NCBI GenBank assembly: GCA_964389805.1
Contig: CAYMFU010000026.1
Span: 1-14,381, forward strand
Reading direction: 5' to 3'
Origin: JAGTVG01 sp964389805
GTDB taxonomy: Bacteria; Bacteroidota; Bacteroidia; Cytophagales; Cyclobacteriaceae
Length of the DNA stretch: 14,381 nt
Part shown: positions 1-6,953 of the stretch, piece by piece
How positions within the stretch are numbered: the first letter of the stretch is position 1
Layout: the number at the start of each line of letters is the position of its first letter
Made by a program: the position numbers and the translations under genes
The notes under the pieces: model-generated
The model's database searches: none
Told to the model about the DNA's origin: nothing
The model's input: only the letters and a program-made list of their open reading frames with translations

Positions 1-219
1 ATGCAGGCTGTTCATCTGTTTCTTGGTGATGGCATCTAAACCAAAGAAAGTAAAGAACAATTTGGCTTCAATACCTTCCATTACTGCTCCGTTCGCCATA
101 ACCAAAGCTGCGTACACATCTTCAATTGCACCTTTTGCACAAATAATCATCACTTTTTCCAAAGGTTTCTTCTCCACCTTTTTTGCTGTCGTTTCTTTTG
201 CTTGAACGTTAGTTTCCAT
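1..219 (-). CDS. DsrE/DsrF/DrsH-like family protein (partial, C-terminus beyond window)
   Basis: The frame is open from the ATG at 219 to the left edge and gives 73 residues, so the C-terminal part is missing. After a Lys/Glu-rich, probably disordered leader (residues 1-20) comes a Rossmann-like DsrE start: a hydrophobic strand (EKVMIICAKG, 21-30), a helix (EDVYAALVMANGAVMEG, 33-49) and the FFTFFGLDAITKKQM block (55-69). That block is typical of the DsrE/DsrF/DrsH-like family, whose members handle persulfide sulfur in relay pathways. Cys27 lies at the end of the first strand; whether the usual catalytic Cys is present further on cannot be seen. The gene starts 27 bp after the TusE/DsrC-like gene on the same strand and is probably the last visible gene of the SQR operon. 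Family assignment is fairly sure; the exact sulfur donor and acceptor are inference. Confidence 0.8.
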   Translation of the reverse strand, partial: METNVQAKETTAKKVEKKPLEKVMIICAKGAIEDVYAALVMANGAVMEGIEAKLFFTFFGLDAITKKQMNSLH

Positions 220-246
220 AATACTAATTTTTAAAGTTAATAATCC

Positions 247-558
247 TTATACACAACTTGCCGGCTTCGGTATACCTGCTATTCTGCTCGATTTTTTCAG
301 CGGCCCTGCCGGGAATAACTGATACAATCCTTTAATGTCAGTAATTCCTGATTTTCCAACTTTTCTTATCGTTAACTGTTCTCCAGCAATATGTTTGTCG
401 CGAAGAAAATGCAATACTTCAAAATGCTTATCCGTCAAATCAATCCCTTCCTCTTTCGCTATTTCTGCTGCTATTTCCTCATTCCATTGTGAAGGGTCAT
501 TCATATATCCTTCATCGTTTAAATCTACCGATATTCCGGCTATAACTGTTTGTCCCAT
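247..558 (-). CDS. TusE/DsrC/DsvC-family sulfur relay protein
   Basis: This 103-residue protein has the length and pattern of the DsrC/TusE family. It has an N-terminal DLNDEGYMNDPSQWNEEIA block (12-30), a central helical EGIDLTDKHFEVLHFLRD (37-53), and a C-terminal arm ending IAGIPKPASCV. The penultimate residue, Cys102, is the conserved CysA that carries the persulfide in this family. The second cysteine of true DsrC (CysB, eleven residues earlier) would fall at residue 91, which is Ser in KKSSRIAG. The protein is therefore TusE-like in its cysteine content: a one-cysteine sulfur carrier, not a trisulfide-forming DsrC. No dsrAB genes are visible. It sits between the DUF1641 gene (30 bp upstream) and the DsrE-like gene (27 bp downstream) on the same strand, so a role in passing sulfane sulfur from the SQR-like enzyme is likely (inference). 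No Shine-Dalgarno is seen. Confidence 0.9.
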   Translation of the reverse strand: MGQTVIAGISVDLNDEGYMNDPSQWNEEIAAEIAKEEGIDLTDKHFEVLHFLRDKHIAGEQLTIRKVGKSGITDIKGLYQLFPAGPLKKSSRIAGIPKPASCV

Positions 559-588
559 GATTATATTGTTTATAGTTTAATTTTAAAT

Positions 589-1278
589 TTATTTATTTTC
601 TTCTTGTGTAATATTTTTCAGGAAGGTCATTATAAAACCTAATCCTTTTTTCCCTTCAGGTGTTCTCAGTTCGTTAAATGCCCTCCATAAGGAATATTCT
701 TCCACGTTCTCCGTTTCTATCTTTTTAAACACACTGATCGCATTATTCATTGCACCGAGCATTTCGGGTTGAGTTAAGTTCTTAACCGTTTCCAGAATAG
801 TTACCACGTTATCAGCAAGCAACTTGACATCTTCTGTACTAAAATGCTGAACGACGTTGTCAATAATACCAGATAATTCTCTAAAAAACTCAAAATAACC
901 ACGTTTTTCAAATTCATGCATTTTGTGGATGGCATCCAATCCCATTTGTGTAACGATTGGACCAACATCCTTAGAAAGATCCACTACACTTTCCGCCAAC
1001 TGCAACATCTCATTCAAAGTCCCTGCATTTCTTAACATCCGGAAGAACAGGGATTTTAGTTCTTCGGTATCCAATTCAATACCTGCGTGATCCAATTCAT
1101 CCACAGAAGCTTTGAATAGATCATTGCCAATCAGGTTCAAATCAGTTGCCAAATCTTCGAGGGCCTGGCGTTTCTGTTTTTGTATTGCCAGTTCTTCAAG
1201 GACCAGGTCAAGCTTCTGGTTTATATCATTGATCTGAACTTGTACATCAGATCCGTTTTTTGTTACAATATTCGCCAT
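589..1278 (-). CDS. DUF1641 domain-containing protein
   Basis: This soluble, mostly helical protein has 229 residues. Residues 14-48 look like a coiled coil (QINDINQKLDLVLEELAIQK). The C-terminal half carries the DUF1641 signature: LTQPEMLGAMNNAI (168-181) and PEGKKGLGFIMTFLKNI (207-223). It contains no cysteine, so it is unlikely to carry sulfur itself. The molecular function of DUF1641 is not established; the family is found beside SQR-like flavoproteins and beside formate dehydrogenases (for example YrhD next to YrhE in Bacillus), which suggests an accessory or docking role for redox enzymes. Here it starts 11 bp after the stop of the SQR-like gene and is followed by the TusE/DsrC gene, so it is surely co-transcribed with both. 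A partner or membrane-recruitment factor for the SQR-like enzyme is a reasonable guess, no more. Confidence 0.88.
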   Translation of the reverse strand: MANIVTKNGSDVQVQINDINQKLDLVLEELAIQKQKRQALEDLATDLNLIGNDLFKASVDELDHAGIELDTEELKSLFFRMLRNAGTLNEMLQLAESVVDLSKDVGPIVTQMGLDAIHKMHEFEKRGYFEFFRELSGIIDNVVQHFSTEDVKLLADNVVTILETVKNLTQPEMLGAMNNAISVFKKIETENVEEYSLWRAFNELRTPEGKKGLGFIMTFLKNITQEENK

Positions 1279-1289
1279 TACCGATATAT

Positions 1290-2519
1290 TTAAAGTTTTT
1301 TACCAGCCATTGTCATGGCAGAATCTATTGGCATTTCCTTTCCTTTTAGAAGAATATGCCAGTAGATCCATCTGAATAAAAGTTTTCCATAATGGTTCAT
1401 CCTGGATTCCTTCAATAATCCGAAGGGGCCCAGGCCTGGAAATGGAAATGATCCTGGCAAGGGTTCGGTATCATAGTTAAAGTCAATTAAGGTGCCTTTC
1501 CCATAACCAGTTTCTATGTAACAGTTGGCGTGTCCGTCGAAGCTTCCTGTAAATGGCCGGTCCTCAATCGCTGCCAAAAGGTTTTCGTGTAATATATCTG
1601 CCTCAAAATGAGCTACGGATCCTGCTTTGGAAGTTGGCAGGTTTGTCGCATCACCTATGACGAATATATTATCAAAATTCTCGTGTTGCAGGGTATTCTT
1701 ATTTGTTGGCACAAAATTCAGATCATCCCCCATGCCACTTCGTTCGATCATTTGGTCACCCATATTGACCGGGATGCTCACCATACAATCGAAAGGCACT
1801 TCCTGTTCATCGTAGGATATAATCTTTTTGTTCTCATTGTCCACCTTTTCCATATAGAAGTCGGGGATTACTTCAATATTTTTGTCCTCAAGAAGCCCAC
1901 CCAGCATCTGGGAAGCCCTTGGTTTAGTAAAGGCTCCGGATAATGGCGTAACGTAACTGATCTTCACTTTGTCCCTAAGTCCCCGTTCAGCAAAGAAAGC
2001 GTCAGCAAAAAATGTAAACTCAAGTGGTGCCACCGGACATTTATAAGGTAGGTCAGCGATGTTTATTACCAGATGACCACCTTGCCAGGTTTTAAAGAAG
2101 TTAGCAAGTGCCACAGCACCTTCTATTGTATAAAAATCAAAGATCTGCTTATACCATAAAGAGCCCTTGAGACCCGGGGTTTCATCAGGCGCGGTCTTGG
2201 TTCCAGTTGCAATGATCAAATAATCGTATTTCAAGGCCACCCCATCTTTTAAAATTACCTGGTTTTTATCAGGATCTATCTGATCCACCTCTGAATAGAC
2301 TACTTTAGCCCCTACAGGAAAAAAATCTCCCTTGGGCTTAACCACATCTTTTTCTTTGTACATCCCAAATGGGATAAAAAGAAACCCTGGTTGATAATAG
2401 TGCGTTTTGAACTGGTCAACGATTGTGATTTCCCAATCTTCCCTTGGCAGATCCTTCCTCATTTTATTTGCCATTATCGTTCCAGCAGTTCCACCACCTA
2501 GTATGAGTAATTTTTTCAT
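1290..2519 (-). CDS. Sulfide:quinone oxidoreductase-like NAD(P)/FAD-dependent oxidoreductase
   Basis: This 409-residue flavoprotein belongs to the SQR branch of the disulfide-reductase-like superfamily. It has an N-terminal FAD-binding Rossmann motif (LLILGGGTAGTIMA, 4-17), YDYLIIATGT (98-107), and the second FAD motif NIFVIGDATNLPTSKAG (284-300). Redox cysteines are Cys161 in the SQR-typical CPVAPLEF motif and Cys333 in HANCYIETGYG, which matches the C-terminal SQR cysteine. The third cysteine of classical SQRs, near residue 125-130, is absent; Cys245 is elsewhere. The C-terminal stretch LLFRWIYWHILL (380-391) looks amphipathic and may anchor the enzyme to the membrane. The expected reaction is oxidation of sulfide to sulfane sulfur with electrons passed to quinone. 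It is first in an operon with DUF1641, TusE and DsrE-like genes and diverges from a Crp/Fnr regulator. Superfamily is sure; sulfide as substrate is likely but unproven. Confidence 0.85.
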   Translation of the reverse strand: MKKLLILGGGTAGTIMANKMRKDLPREDWEITIVDQFKTHYYQPGFLFIPFGMYKEKDVVKPKGDFFPVGAKVVYSEVDQIDPDKNQVILKDGVALKYDYLIIATGTKTAPDETPGLKGSLWYKQIFDFYTIEGAVALANFFKTWQGGHLVINIADLPYKCPVAPLEFTFFADAFFAERGLRDKVKISYVTPLSGAFTKPRASQMLGGLLEDKNIEVIPDFYMEKVDNENKKIISYDEQEVPFDCMVSIPVNMGDQMIERSGMGDDLNFVPTNKNTLQHENFDNIFVIGDATNLPTSKAGSVAHFEADILHENLLAAIEDRPFTGSFDGHANCYIETGYGKGTLIDFNYDTEPLPGSFPFPGLGPFGLLKESRMNHYGKLLFRWIYWHILLKGKEMPIDSAMTMAGKKL

Positions 2520-2636
2520 TTTTCTTTATAATAATTAATCAAAAACATTAATAGATTTCCTTTATACTGATTTCTTGCATTATTTAAATCATTATTATGC
2601 GAATTAACTGTATTATGCATATTTTAGGAGTTGGAT

Positions 2637-2658
2637 TGATATGATAAATGTCATATCA
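2637..2658. promoter_or_regulatory. Predicted Crp/Fnr-family operator 1
   Basis: Perfect inverted repeat TGATATGA-TAAATG-TCATATCA: 8-bp arms with a 6-nt spacer. The core TATGA-N6-TCATA has exactly the geometry of Crp/Fnr-family operators (compare CRP TGTGA-N6-TCACA). It ends 33 bp before the start codon of the Crp/Fnr gene. The regulator's recognition helix keeps the Glu and Arg that contact the GA part of the half-site in this family, but has Thr193 where CRP has the Arg that reads the extra G. That fits a TATGA-type half-site. Confidence 0.65.
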
Positions 2659-2671
2659 TGATATATATCAT
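2658..2671. promoter_or_regulatory. Predicted Crp/Fnr-family operator 2
   Basis: Perfect 14-bp palindrome ATGATATATATCAT, which also fits ATGA-N6-TCAT. It abuts operator 1, with centres 17 bp apart, and ends 20 bp before the regulator start codon. Its half-sites match operator 1 in the TGA/TCA core. The position so close to the gene suggests autorepression or autoregulation, while the SQR operon start lies about 140-150 bp away on the other side. The sequence is simple (AT-repeat core), so this site is less certain than operator 1. Confidence 0.5.
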
Positions 2672-2691
2672 ACGTTGGATGAAATTTAAAA

Positions 2692-3387
2692 ATGCCTGAG
2701 ATTTTAAATACTTCAGCCTGTACTAAATGTGCTTTCAGGTCTCTTTTATTTAATAATTTAACAGATGATGAGCTAATTGACCTGAATGTAAATAAGGTTG
2801 AGAAGAAATATCATAAGAAGGAGATAGTTGTTGAGCAGGGAGAACCCATTAAGGAATTCCTTTACCTGAAGGAAGGCCTGATAAAACTGGTAAAAAAAGA
2901 TGGGATGCAGAAAGAGCACATCATTAGTATAGCCAGACCACTTAACTTCATTGGATTTCTTAGTGTTTTCTCAAATAATAAATATCAATATTCGATAAGC
3001 GCAATTGAAGATTCTGTCATGTGCTTTATTGATCTTGAGGTTTTAAAAAACACGGTTCGCAATAATGGGATTTTTGCTCTTGAGGTTCTGGAGAAGATAA
3101 GTAAGATATCAGATGACATCATTCAGTTCAGAATGATGATAGACCGGCGACAACTAAGAGGAAGGATTGCCTATATCCTGGTCATGTTCGCGAAACAAGT
3201 CTATTTCAAATCGAAATTTCATCTTCCATTATCCAGAAAAGAAATCGCAGAACTCATCGATATGAGTACTGAAAATGTGATAAGAATACTTTCTGAATTC
3301 CGCAGGGATGAGATCATTCTTATTGATGGCAGCCTGATCGAGATATTGAATATTGGGCAACTTGAGAGATTATGTAGATTTGGTTAA
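2692..3387 (+). CDS. Crp/Fnr-family transcriptional regulator with FNR-like cysteines
   Basis: The protein has 231 residues, usual for the family. An N-terminal CxxC (Cys10, Cys13) precedes a cyclic-nucleotide-binding-type beta-roll (about 25-125; EQGEPIKEFLYLKEGLIKLV), a long dimerisation helix (about 125-155) and a winged helix-turn-helix (about 178-215; LSRKEIAELIDMSTENVIRI). Cys111 in SVMCFID aligns with FNR Cys122 and the CxxC with FNR Cys20/Cys23. FNR Cys29 has no counterpart (Leu19 at that spacing), leaving three of four cluster ligands. The recognition helix keeps Glu194 and Arg198, with Thr193 at the specificity position. It diverges from the SQR operon, and two Crp/Fnr-type palindromes lie just upstream. 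It probably controls that operon and itself in response to redox, oxygen, NO or sulfur species; the signal is inference. Without a cluster it could be a plain Crp-like or HcpR-like regulator. Confidence 0.88.
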   Translation: MPEILNTSACTKCAFRSLLFNNLTDDELIDLNVNKVEKKYHKKEIVVEQGEPIKEFLYLKEGLIKLVKKDGMQKEHIISIARPLNFIGFLSVFSNNKYQYSISAIEDSVMCFIDLEVLKNTVRNNGIFALEVLEKISKISDDIIQFRMMIDRRQLRGRIAYILVMFAKQVYFKSKFHLPLSRKEIAELIDMSTENVIRILSEFRRDEIILIDGSLIEILNIGQLERLCRFG

Positions 3388-3450
3388 GTTTGAACTATTA
3401 TTATATATGTATAAATAACCATTCAGATCCTCCGCTTACAGCCTGTTGAT

Positions 3451-4347
3451 TTACCTCCATTTTACTTCAGAAACTTGCTCGTCATTTTCAATATTTCCAC
3501 CAATAGCATGTAACGTGAATATCCCCCTTTCTGGTGAAATCTGTGCTTCCAGCCAGCCAACAGGCTGAGAATCAATAAAATTATATCCTACTGCCGGTAT
3601 ATTGATCAGTTTAATCTTATTCCTTTCGGAAATTTTATAAATATGAGAATGTCCGTAAAAGATTGCCTTTACCTTCTTATGTTTTCGGGTAATATTGAAT
3701 AACCTTTCAGCATCAAGTAAGTCAGTATCCCCATCATTAAGTGTATGATGCACAAAAAGGAAAACTGGTTTATTATCAGACTCATCAAGATAATTTACCA
3801 GCCAATTTCGCTGTTCTTGTCCCAGAAATCCAGGAGTCTTATTGACATACATAAGGGAATCCAGTAAAATGATCCTTATTTGTCCATAATCCACCACAAG
3901 AACATGTTTATTTAAGACATTCTGCTTATTTTGGGAATTATCATTAAATATGTTGTAAAAATTATGCCGGTTGTCATGATTTCCAAGGGCCATAAAAACA
4001 GGCATTTCACCTTTTAATGTTTGTAGTTGCTTCTTTATGGCAGAATAATCCCCCAACTCCCCGGTCAGACGTGCGATATCCCCTGATATGATCATCGCTT
4101 CCGGTTTTTTTTCGGATACTTGGTTTAAAACCTGTTCTAGGTTTTTTGAAGGGAAAAAACCTCTATATTGTTCATTTTTATAAGCTGCTGTATGCGTATC
4201 CGATAAGATCGCCAAATGGATTGATGAATTAGAAGCCCCAAATGATAACTCATAGAACATTCCCCATGTGGCGAGAGCTCCTCCTATTTTCACTGATTCC
4301 CTGAGAAAATCCTTTCTGGATATATTGGATGAAATAATATGTGGCAT
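3451..4347 (-). CDS. Calcineurin-like metallophosphoesterase with Tat-like leader
   Basis: This 298-residue protein has all the metal-binding motifs of calcineurin-like phosphoesterases in order: LSDTH (Asp50, His52), SGD (Asp90), GNHD (Asn123, His124), VHH (His200) and GHSH (His233, His235). These bind two metal ions that activate water to cleave phosphoesters. The class C-like layout resembles the CpdA-type phosphodiesterases, but the substrate cannot be told from sequence. The N-terminus SRKDFLRESVKIGGALATWG (10-29) looks like a twin-arginine leader with RK instead of RR, followed by a hydrophobic stretch, so it is probably exported or membrane-held. The gene is convergent with the Crp/Fnr gene (63-bp gap, no clear terminator hairpin) and divergent from the FtsX/MacB permease (122-bp shared upstream region without recognisable promoter elements). 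It is likely a single-gene unit. Confidence 0.88.
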   Translation of the reverse strand: MPHIISSNISRKDFLRESVKIGGALATWGMFYELSFGASNSSIHLAILSDTHTAAYKNEQYRGFFPSKNLEQVLNQVSEKKPEAMIISGDIARLTGELGDYSAIKKQLQTLKGEMPVFMALGNHDNRHNFYNIFNDNSQNKQNVLNKHVLVVDYGQIRIILLDSLMYVNKTPGFLGQEQRNWLVNYLDESDNKPVFLFVHHTLNDGDTDLLDAERLFNITRKHKKVKAIFYGHSHIYKISERNKIKLINIPAVGYNFIDSQPVGWLEAQISPERGIFTLHAIGGNIENDEQVSEVKWR

Positions 4348-4469
4348 CTGCTTAATTTTTTATAGGTCAATATAATCGATTTTTTTATAATTTAACATTT
4401 TGAGGATGAGCTTTCTCTTCCGGTAATTAAAATTATTGCTGTACTTTTACACTAAATTTTTTTTATAAA

Positions 4470-6890
4470 ATGCTCAAGAACTTTCTCCTGGCTTCATTCC
4501 GGAATCTCTATAAAAACCGGATCTTCACATCAATTAATATTATCGGGCTTTCTCTTGGAATAACTTGTTTTCTTTTAATCGTCAGTTATGTGCTATTTGA
4601 GAATTCGTATGATCAATTTCAAACAGATCTTGATAAAATTTATCGTGTGGAAAGCCTTTTCTATAAAGGTGATTTTGTAACAGATAACTGGCCTTCAAGT
4701 TCAAATGGCTACGCCCCGGCCATGCATAAGAACTTTTCTGAAATTGAAGATTTCACCAGAATCAATTGGCATGACTCTTATCGGACCATAAGATATGGTG
4801 AAACAAAATTCCGGGAAAAACATGTTTTTTTCGCAGATTCGAATTTCTTTTCTTTTTTCTCTTTCCCTGTCGTAAAAGGAAATCCGGAAACGTGCCTTCT
4901 GGAACCAAATTCAATCGTAATTTCTGAATCCATCTCTGACAAATTCTTTAAGGATGAAGATCCAATGAATAAAATACTTATTGTGAGCACTTTGAGATAC
5001 ACATATCATTGTATGGTAACCGGAGTATTCGAAAATCTGCCTGATAACTCAAGTTTAACCTTCGATGCCCTCATTTCATGGGAAACCTCACCATTGTGGA
5101 TGCGCGATTTCTGGTATCTGCATGAGAGTTATTCTTATGTGAAGGTAGATGATATAGATAAATTGGCACAAGTTGAATCGAAATTTCCAGAACTTGCTGA
5201 GCAGTATAAAACAAAAGAGGCATTAAAGGAGCTTAAATGGGCAATTGATCTTATTCCAATGAAGGATATTCACCTAAATCCTGCTAAACCATATGAGATA
5301 GATGCTAAAGGAAATAGGAAGGCTGTCAATTTTTTTGGCATTATTGCTATTATTATTCTGCTGATCGCCTGGATCAACTATATCAACCTGACAATTGCAA
5401 GAGCAATTGACCGTGCCAAAGAAGTAGGTATCAGAAAAGTTGTTGGCTCAACAAATTTACAATTAATCATTCAATTTTTGCTGGATGCTTTTATAATAAA
5501 CTTAATAGCACTTGTATTGGCTATTTTCCTCACATATGTCTCCAGGCTTATAATTCTAAACTACATCGGGGAAATATTCAATTTTGATTTCTGGTTCACA
5601 AAAACATTTATTTATATACTGATTTTTGTTTTTCTTGCCGGCACCTTTGGAGCTGGTTTCTATCCAGCTCTGATTCTTTCAAAGTTAAAATCCATACAAG
5701 TAATCAAGGGGAAATTCATACGATCTAGAAGCGGAAATCTATATAGAAAAGCCTTATCCATTCTTCAGTTTGGTGCTTCTTTCATTCTGATAGCAGGCAC
5801 TATTATCGTGTCTGAACAGATCCAGTTTATGCGTGACCAGGACATTGGGATCAGTATTGACCAGGTTCTGGTAATTGAAGCACCTGTGCAGACAGACGAT
5901 TATGAAAACAAGATCATGACCTTTAAAAAGGAACTAAGGCAGGTGCCCGGGGTAGGAAAAGTTACCGGATCAGGTACTGTTGCAGGAATGCAAGTGGCTA
6001 AATTCCTGGCAAACCGCCGGTATCATGCAGATTCAGAAGAAGATCGACTGTATGAGATGTTAATGACCGATTATGATTATATCGACACCTACGGTTTGGA
6101 AATTATTGCTGGAAGGAATTTTGAGCGCGAGAGACCTTCAGACCTGAAAGGACTTGTTTTAAACGAATCTGCTGTAAAGCAATTTGGATATACAGATCCT
6201 GAGGCTGCTTTAAATGAAAAGATCCATCTGGAAATTAATAAAAATGAACCCAATGAGATTATAGGAGTGATTAAGGATTATCATCAGCAGTCGCTCCAGA
6301 ATAATTATACACCGATCATCCTTTTGATGGACCCGGAATACAGTTGGATCCCGATAGAGTTCTATTCTATCAAGTTTAATGCAGAGTATATAAACCAGAT
6401 CATGAGTGAAAGTAAAAAGATCTGGAATGAATTTTTCCCTGAATCATCCTTTGATTATTTTTTCCTTGATGTGTATTATGATCAACAATATAAACTTGAT
6501 CTTCAATATGGGAAGATATTTACCCTTTTCAGCATAATAGCTATTTTTATTGCAGTTCTTGGCCTATTGGGTTTATCTATATATTCAACTTCGCAAAGAA
6601 TAAAGGAGATAGGTATCCGTAAAGTATTGGGTGCACCAGGATCCAGCATATATCACCTTTTGGTTAAAGAAATAATTATCCTGATAGTCATCTCCAGTAT
6701 AATTGCCATTCCGGTAACCTATTTAGCCATGGAGAAATGGCTGAATAGCTATGCATTTAAGACAGAACAGCCATTATGGGCATTTTTACTGCCCATGATA
6801 ATTATTTTAATCATATCGCTTACTACCATCTCAAATGTCCTCCTGAAGGCTACAAGAACGAATCCTGCGAATATTCTCAGGTATGAATAA
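4470..6890 (+). CDS. FtsX/MacB-type ABC transporter permease, 806 aa
   Basis: A large permease of the kind abundant in Bacteroidota. The MacB-type N-terminus (RNLYKNRIFTSINIIGLSLG, 11-30) leads into TM1 (about 18-43) and a periplasmic domain (about 44-285). The first FtsX domain spans about 287-405 with three TMs and the cytoplasmic EVGIRKVVGS loop. A further TM (about 428-448), a second periplasmic domain (about 450-678) and a second FtsX domain (about 680-800, EIGIRKVLGA loop) follow. Such proteins work with a separate LolD/MacB-type ATPase in mechanotransmission or export of lipoproteins or peptides. No ATPase gene is present in this window, so the partner is encoded elsewhere. The start is an ATG in an A/T-rich leader without Shine-Dalgarno. 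The ECF sigma gene begins 63 bp downstream on the same strand, so read-through is possible. The substrate is unknown. Confidence 0.9.
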   Translation: MLKNFLLASFRNLYKNRIFTSINIIGLSLGITCFLLIVSYVLFENSYDQFQTDLDKIYRVESLFYKGDFVTDNWPSSSNGYAPAMHKNFSEIEDFTRINWHDSYRTIRYGETKFREKHVFFADSNFFSFFSFPVVKGNPETCLLEPNSIVISESISDKFFKDEDPMNKILIVSTLRYTYHCMVTGVFENLPDNSSLTFDALISWETSPLWMRDFWYLHESYSYVKVDDIDKLAQVESKFPELAEQYKTKEALKELKWAIDLIPMKDIHLNPAKPYEIDAKGNRKAVNFFGIIAIIILLIAWINYINLTIARAIDRAKEVGIRKVVGSTNLQLIIQFLLDAFIINLIALVLAIFLTYVSRLIILNYIGEIFNFDFWFTKTFIYILIFVFLAGTFGAGFYPALILSKLKSIQVIKGKFIRSRSGNLYRKALSILQFGASFILIAGTIIVSEQIQFMRDQDIGISIDQVLVIEAPVQTDDYENKIMTFKKELRQVPGVGKVTGSGTVAGMQVAKFLANRRYHADSEEDRLYEMLMTDYDYIDTYGLEIIAGRNFERERPSDLKGLVLNESAVKQFGYTDPEAALNEKIHLEINKNEPNEIIGVIKDYHQQSLQNNYTPIILLMDPEYSWIPIEFYSIKFNAEYINQIMSESKKIWNEFFPESSFDYFFLDVYYDQQYKLDLQYGKIFTLFSIIAIFIAVLGLLGLSIYSTSQRIKEIGIRKVLGAPGSSIYHLLVKEIIILIVISSIIAIPVTYLAMEKWLNSYAFKTEQPLWAFLLPMIIILIISLTTISNVLLKATRTNPANILRYE

Positions 6891-6953
6891 AGACATAAAT
6901 TTTTATTCCAACTATTTCGACATTCCCACGTCCTACAATTGACAATTAGATAT

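Larger units (their letters stand above)
2520..2691. promoter_or_regulatory. Shared divergent promoter region between SQR-like operon and Crp/Fnr regulator gene
   Basis: This 172-bp, very AT-rich spacer separates two divergent starts (ATG at 2519 on minus, ATG at 2692 on plus). It contains two palindromic operators near the regulator gene (listed separately). It also has a direct repeat ATTATGC at 2594-2600 and 2612-2618, 18 bp apart. I found no convincing match to the Bacteroidota housekeeping promoter (TTG / TAnnTTTG) in either direction. Transcription start sites therefore remain unassigned. Confidence 0.6.

Noticed and set aside
1608..1943. Plus-strand open frame of 111 codons opposite the SQR-like gene.
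   Set aside because: It is the antisense shadow of a well-supported flavoprotein gene and has no protein-like features.
3381..3424. TGGTTA / TAACCA inverted repeat between the convergent Crp/Fnr and phosphoesterase genes as a terminator.
   Set aside because: Only 6-bp arms with a loop of more than 30 nt and no T-tract.
6937..6947. AATTGACAATT palindrome just upstream of the ECF sigma start, and a TTGACA that resembles an enterobacterial -35 box.
   Set aside because: Bacteroidota do not use TTGACA promoters, no -10 partner fits, and the palindrome is short and AT-rich.
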